Shown in pieces: positions 7,605 through 10,483 of a DNA stretch of 10,483 bases. Position numbers and translations under genes: made by a program. Every line of letters begins with the position of its first letter. The stretch's first letter is position 1. The notes beneath the pieces were generated by a model. That model worked only from the letters and a program-made list of their open reading frames with translations. It did not search any database and was not told the DNA's origin. Where the stretch lies: assembly GCA_900539505.1 (NCBI GenBank), contig UQCL01000067.1:1-10483 (forward strand), written 5' to 3'. Source of the DNA: an uncultured Campylobacter sp. (lineage in GTDB: Bacteria; Campylobacterota; Campylobacteria; Campylobacterales; Campylobacteraceae).

Positions 7605-7772
7605 AAGCGGATTTTAGCATTTTTTATCTTAGTTTTGCTTAGCGGCTGCGGATACAAAGCGCCGCCGTTTTATTCAGAAGGCGAGCAGGGCTCTAGCGTT
7701 ACCGCCCAAAATACGGACGCCAATAACACGAGCGATGGTAGAGGAAGCGTTAGAATTTTACGCGATAAATAG
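7575..7772 (+). CDS. Small LptM-like lipoprotein
   Basis: A 65-residue lipoprotein precursor. The n-region contains K11-R12, the hydrophobic stretch is ILAFFILVLLSG (13-24), and the lipobox LLSGC places the lipidated cysteine at C25. The mature part begins CGYKAPPFY and then becomes a polar, probably disordered tail of about 30 residues. This layout resembles LptM (YifL), whose mature N-terminus CGLKGPLYFP contacts the LptD-LptE lipopolysaccharide translocon in enterobacteria. The LptM assignment rests on this short motif and on size, so it is moderately sure; lipoprotein status is sure. ATG 7575 is the only upstream start that keeps the charged n-region. The gene overlaps the divergent DUF721 gene by 30 nt and ends 54 nt before guaA. 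Confidence 0.75.
   Translation: MSYYFSCIFHKRILAFFILVLLSGCGYKAPPFYSEGEQGSSVTAQNTDANNTSDGRGSVRILRDK
7611..7619 (-). promoter_or_regulatory. Extended -10 promoter of the DUF721-uvrC operon
   Basis: On the minus strand TGCTAAAAT is a TGN-extended -10 element ending 6 nt before the DUF721 ATG. The usual 6-7 nt spacing to the start site puts transcription initiation at or next to the A of the ATG, and no Shine-Dalgarno sequence precedes that ATG. The box lies inside the signal-peptide codons of the divergent lipoprotein gene. Confidence 0.5.
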
Positions 7773-7791
7773 CCTACTTTTAGCTTTGCTT

Positions 7792-7800
7792 TGTTATACT
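7792..7800 (+). promoter_or_regulatory. Extended -10 promoter of guaA
   Basis: TGTTATACT is a TGN-extended -10 box (TATACT at 7795-7800) after a T-rich stretch, the arrangement typical of campylobacter vegetative promoters. Initiation near 7807 would give a leader of about 20 nt that contains the ribosome binding site AAGGA (7817-7821). guaA can thus be expressed independently of the lipoprotein gene. No room exists for a purine riboswitch in the 54-nt gap. Confidence 0.6.
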
Positions 7801-7826
7801 TTTAAAAATTTTTACAAAGGAATTTC

Positions 7827-9362
7827 ATGCAAACGGCAGACATTTTAGTGCTGGACTTCGGCTCCCAATACACCCAGCTGATCGCTAGGCGCTTGCGCGA
7901 ACAAGGCGTTTACACCGAGCTGATCGCATACAACGCACCGATCGATAAGATAAAAGCCAAAAACCCTAAAGGCCTTATTTTAAGCGGCGGACCCGCTAGC
8001 GTTTACGCCAAGGATGCGTATTTTTGCGATGATAGAATTTTTGAGCTTGGAATTCCAATTTTAGGTATCTGCTACGGCATGCAGCTCATCGCGCATAAAT
8101 TTGGCGCCAGCGTCGTGCCTGCGGGTAAAAAAGAGTATGGCAAGGCTTCTTTAAAGCTGCTTCGCGCCAGCAGGCTATTTGGCGGCGTGGAGGATAACTC
8201 GACCGTTTGGATGAGCCACTCGGACAAGGTCGAGAGCCTGCCGGAGGGCTTTGAGGTGATGGCAAGCTCGGATGAGAGTGAGTGGTGCGTATTCGGCGAC
8301 GAAATACGTAAAATTTACGCGCTGCAATTTCACCCGGAGGTCTGCCACAGCGAGTTCGGCGATAGAATTTTAAAAAATTTTGCCAAAGAGATTTGCGGAA
8401 TAACCAGCACTTGGAATATGGGTAGCTTCGCCAAAGAGCAGATGATCAAAATAAAAGAGCGCGTAGGCAGCGCCAAAGTGCTTTGCGCGGTAAGCGGCGG
8501 CGTGGATAGCTCGGTCGTAGCGGCGCTTTTGGCGCATGCGGTGCCGCAGAGCCTGATAGCGGTTTTCGTCGATAACGGACTACTCCGCACTGGCGAGCGC
8601 AAGGCGGTAGAGGAGATGTTTAGGCTCAAACTCGGCGTGAGCTTAGACGTAGTCGATGCTAGCGAGCTATTTTTAAGCAGGCTAAAAGGGGTGGTCGATC
8701 CCGAGCAAAAACGCAAAATCATCGGCGCGACCTTCATCGAGGTTTTCAGCAAAGAAGCGGCAAAATACAAAAACGTAAAATTTCTAGCCCAGGGCACGCT
8801 CTATACCGACATCATCGAAAGCTCTGTCGCAGGCTCAAGCAAAACGATCAAAAGCCATCACAACGTAGGCGGCCTGCCTAAGGATATGAAATTTGAACTG
8901 ATCGAGCCTCTGCGCGAAATTTTTAAGGACGAAGTGCGCCAGCTGGGACTCGAACTAGGTCTTTCGCGCGAAGTAGTTTTCCGCCATCCGTTCCCGGGTC
9001 CAGGCCTTGCGATCCGCATAATGGGCGAGGTAAATACGCCGAGCCTCGAGCTACTGCGCAAAGCCGACGTGATCCTGCGCGACGAGCTAAAATCAAGCGG
9101 CTGGTACAACAAAACGTGGCAGGCGTTTTGCGTGCTGCTAAACGTGCACTCCGTCGGCGTCATGGGCGATAACCGCACCTATGAAAACGCCGTGTGCGTG
9201 CGCGTGGTGGACGCTAGCGACGGTATGACGGCTAGCTTCTCGCGCTTGCCGTACGATCTGCTAGAAAATGTCTCTCGCCGCATCATAAACGAAGTAGACG
9301 GCATCAACCGCGTAGTTTACGACATCTCGAGCAAACCGCCTGCGACGATAGAGTGGGAGTAA
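7827..9362 (+). CDS. guaA: GMP synthase (glutamine-hydrolysing)
   Basis: Converts XMP, ATP and glutamine to GMP in the cytosol, the last step of guanine nucleotide synthesis. The 511 residues cover the whole enzyme. The class I glutamine amidotransferase (about 5-190) has the nucleophile C82 in GICYG and the H169/E171 pair in FHPEV. The ATP pyrophosphatase domain starts with the P-loop SGGVDSS (223-229). The C-terminal dimerisation and XMP-binding part includes RHPFPGPGLAIRI (386-398), GDNRTYENAV (447-456) and the family-typical end PATIEWE. The ATG follows AAGGA by 5 nt and a -10 box by about 26 nt. Composition is GC-rich (36 of 60 bases at 9121-9180), in sharp contrast to what follows its stop. 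The gene is intact although foreign DNA seems to begin right behind it. Confidence 0.98.
   Translation: MQTADILVLDFGSQYTQLIARRLREQGVYTELIAYNAPIDKIKAKNPKGLILSGGPASVYAKDAYFCDDRIFELGIPILGICYGMQLIAHKFGASVVPAGKKEYGKASLKLLRASRLFGGVEDNSTVWMSHSDKVESLPEGFEVMASSDESEWCVFGDEIRKIYALQFHPEVCHSEFGDRILKNFAKEICGITSTWNMGSFAKEQMIKIKERVGSAKVLCAVSGGVDSSVVAALLAHAVPQSLIAVFVDNGLLRTGERKAVEEMFRLKLGVSLDVVDASELFLSRLKGVVDPEQKRKIIGATFIEVFSKEAAKYKNVKFLAQGTLYTDIIESSVAGSSKTIKSHHNVGGLPKDMKFELIEPLREIFKDEVRQLGLELGLSREVVFRHPFPGPGLAIRIMGEVNTPSLELLRKADVILRDELKSSGWYNKTWQAFCVLLNVHSVGVMGDNRTYENAVCVRVVDASDGMTASFSRLPYDLLENVSRRIINEVDGINRVVYDISSKPPATIEWE
9348..9362 (+). other. Possible island attachment site at the guaA 3' end
   Basis: The last guaA codons, ATA GAG TGG GAG TAA, mark the boundary between GC-rich core sequence and AT-rich DNA. 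The 3' end of guaA is a known integration hotspot for genomic islands, which recreate the gene end on insertion. A matching direct repeat at the far island end is not within this window, so the site is inferred from gene position and the composition break alone. Confidence 0.35.
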
Positions 9363-9371
9363 ATTATTTTT

Positions 9372-9377
9372 TAGTAT
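9372..9377 (+). promoter_or_regulatory. Candidate -10 box for the methyltransferase
   Basis: TAGTAT in a T-rich context (ATTATTTTTTAGTAT) lies 8 nt before the ATG at 9386. Initiation would fall at about 9383-9386, so the mRNA would be leaderless or nearly so. That fits the absence of any Shine-Dalgarno sequence. The region is so AT-rich that chance matches are likely. Confidence 0.3.
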
Positions 9378-9385
9378 TTACAAAC

Positions 9386-10315
9386 ATGAATAAAATTAAA
9401 ATTAGTGAGAAATTTAATATTAACAATGAGGTAACGGTTTTTAATGGTGATTGTTTAAAGCTGTTGCAAAAAATACCTAATGAATTTTGTGACTTAATTA
9501 TTACTTCTCCACCATACTGTATGGGAAAGGCCTATGAAAATATTCACGATGATATTGAAACATTTAAAAACCAGCAGATAACAATTTTTAATGATATTTA
9601 TCGTGTATTAAAAGTCGGTGGTAGTTTATGCTGGCAAATTGGGTATCATGTAAATAAATTTGAGCTTATCCCATTAGATTTTTATATTTATCAAATCTTT
9701 GTAGAAAATAGTAAAAAATGCAAACATCCGCTAGTTTTAAGAAATAGAATAATTTGGACATTTGGACACGGTCTAAATAGTTCAAGACGTTTTAGCGGGA
9801 GACATGAGACTATATTGTGGTTTACGAAAGGAAAAGAGTATAGTTTTAATTTAGATTGTATTCGTATTCCACAAAAATATCCAGGAAAACGTTACTATAA
9901 AGGAAAAAATAAGGGAAAATTTAGTGGAAATCCATTAGGCAAAAATCCATCTGATGTTTGGGATATACCTAATGTCAAGGCTAATCATGTTGAAAAGACT
10001 GAGCATCCTTGTCAGTTTCCAATAGCAATACCACAAAGACTAATTAAGGCGTTAACTCCAACAAATGGAATAGTATTTGACCCTTTTATGGGCTCTGGAA
10101 CTTCAGGGGTAGCTTCCATATTGGAAAATAGAAAATTTATAGGGTCTGAAATACAAAAAGAATATTTTAATATTGCTAAAAATCGTATTAAAGATGCTAT
10201 CAATGGAGTGGCTAAAGTTAGAGAGGATGTCCCTGTAATGAAACCAGATAAAAATAGTTTGGTTGCCAAGTTGCCGGAGGAATTTAGTATAATCAGAGGA
10301 GAGGTTGCAAAATGA
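9386..10315 (+). CDS. Beta-class DNA methyltransferase (N4-cytosine or N6-adenine)
   Basis: Transfers a methyl group from S-adenosylmethionine to an exocyclic amino group in DNA, probably protecting host DNA in a restriction-modification system. It has 309 residues from ATG 9386. The catalytic motif IV, TSPPY (40-44), precedes the cofactor motif I, FDPFMGSGT (231-239), which is the beta-class order. The basic segment between them (about 120-200, with SSRRFSGR and YKGKNKGK) is the probable target-recognition region. HPCQFP (207-212) lies just before motif I. TSPPY is frequent in N4-cytosine enzymes but also occurs in N6-adenine ones, so the methylated base is open. A GTG at 9353 would extend it by 11 residues into guaA, but those residues look unrelated to the family and ATG is preferred. 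Composition is strongly AT-rich (7 of 60 G+C at 9361-9420), a sign of transfer. It overlaps the next gene by ATGA. Confidence 0.9.
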   Translation: MNKIKISEKFNINNEVTVFNGDCLKLLQKIPNEFCDLIITSPPYCMGKAYENIHDDIETFKNQQITIFNDIYRVLKVGGSLCWQIGYHVNKFELIPLDFYIYQIFVENSKKCKHPLVLRNRIIWTFGHGLNSSRRFSGRHETILWFTKGKEYSFNLDCIRIPQKYPGKRYYKGKNKGKFSGNPLGKNPSDVWDIPNVKANHVEKTEHPCQFPIAIPQRLIKALTPTNGIVFDPFMGSGTSGVASILENRKFIGSEIQKEYFNIAKNRIKDAINGVAKVREDVPVMKPDKNSLVAKLPEEFSIIRGEVAK

Positions 10316-10483
10316 CTAAAGAAGTAAAACAAAAAGTTAATAAACAAAAGAAAATTTTGTCAGAACGAGAAAAACTAGAAAAAGTAGACAAAACAAAAAA
10401 GATTAAATTTAGAAATAAAATAAAGTATATTTTTAATATGGCTGGCTTCACCTATATAAATACAGAAAATCAGCATATAAAGA
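10312..10483 (+). CDS. 5' fragment of the gene coupled to the methyltransferase, possibly a restriction endonuclease
   Basis: Only the first 57 residues are present; the frame is open to the window edge. The ATG overlaps the methyltransferase stop codon as ATGA, and AGAGGAGAGG (10295-10304) is a strong ribosome binding site 7 nt upstream. The first 40 residues are very lysine-rich (for example MTKEVKQKVNKQKK), followed by FNMAGFTYINTENQHIK, which may begin a folded domain. No family is recognised from this fragment. Tight coupling to a lone-specificity methyltransferase makes a cognate restriction enzyme the leading guess. A second methyltransferase, a DNA mismatch nuclease or a regulator is also possible. 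Base composition matches the methyltransferase and not guaA. Confidence 0.7.
   Translation, partial: MTKEVKQKVNKQKKILSEREKLEKVDKTKKIKFRNKIKYIFNMAGFTYINTENQHIK

Noticed and set aside
5354..8400. Recurring AAAATTT-type words on both strands
   Set aside because: The word is near-palindromic and is explained by Lys, Ile and Phe codon choice typical of these genomes. No regular spacing was seen.
8330..9178. Minus-strand frames of 155 and 106 codons within guaA
   Set aside because: The plus-strand guaA reading is certain. These frames result from GC-rich codon bias, carry no domain and have no start signals.
9353..9385. Upstream GTG start for the methyltransferase overlapping guaA by 10 nt
   Set aside because: It would add a hydrophobic 11-residue tail with no ribosome binding site, while ATG 9386 gives a normal beta-class N-terminus.
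10012..10347. Minus-strand 111-codon hydrophobic frame over the methyltransferase end
   Set aside because: It is antisense to motif I of the methyltransferase and to the next start. The hydrophobic look comes from reversing Lys-rich codons.

Overview
The window looks like Campylobacter chromosome, probably one of the GC-richer (oral-type) species such as the gracilis/rectus/showae/curvus group. This is inferred from the uvrC - DUF721 gene - guaA neighbourhood, which I recall from other campylobacters, from the NIT-type hybrid kinase, and from mid-GC genes separated by very AT-rich gaps. The species cannot be fixed from sequence alone.

Minus-strand signalling block (151-5188). A very large membrane hybrid histidine kinase (1517 aa) has a periplasmic NIT-like (nitrate/nitrite sensing) domain. 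It is followed after 14 nt by a single-domain CheY-like response regulator, and 12 nt later by a tRNA-Arg(CCU) with an encoded CCA end. The kinase carries one intact receiver, two degenerate receiver-like domains, an approximately 445-residue Pro/Glu/Lys-rich tether, and oppositely charged segments on either side of the intact receiver. Neither protein has a recognisable output domain, so the signal must pass to a partner outside the window.

Housekeeping block (5354-9362). On the minus strand, a DUF721 (DciA-like) gene overlaps uvrC by 20 nt, and uvrC appears to start at TTG. On the plus strand, a small LptM-like outer-membrane lipoprotein gene is followed by guaA (GMP synthase), which has its own likely promoter. 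The lipoprotein and DUF721 genes overlap head to head by 30 nt, so each promoter probably lies inside the opposing gene.

Accessory block (9363 to the end). Base composition drops sharply right after the guaA stop codon. Here lies a beta-class DNA methyltransferase (TSPPY and FDPFMGSGT motifs). A second reading frame overlaps it by ATGA and runs off the window; it is probably the partner restriction enzyme or another component of the same system. The 3' end of guaA is a known insertion hotspot for genomic islands, so this is probably the left edge of a horizontally acquired restriction-modification island.

The most interesting points are the guaA-linked island edge, the kinase with a charge-complementary clasp around its receiver, and the compact divergent start region that may use leaderless or near-leaderless mRNAs.
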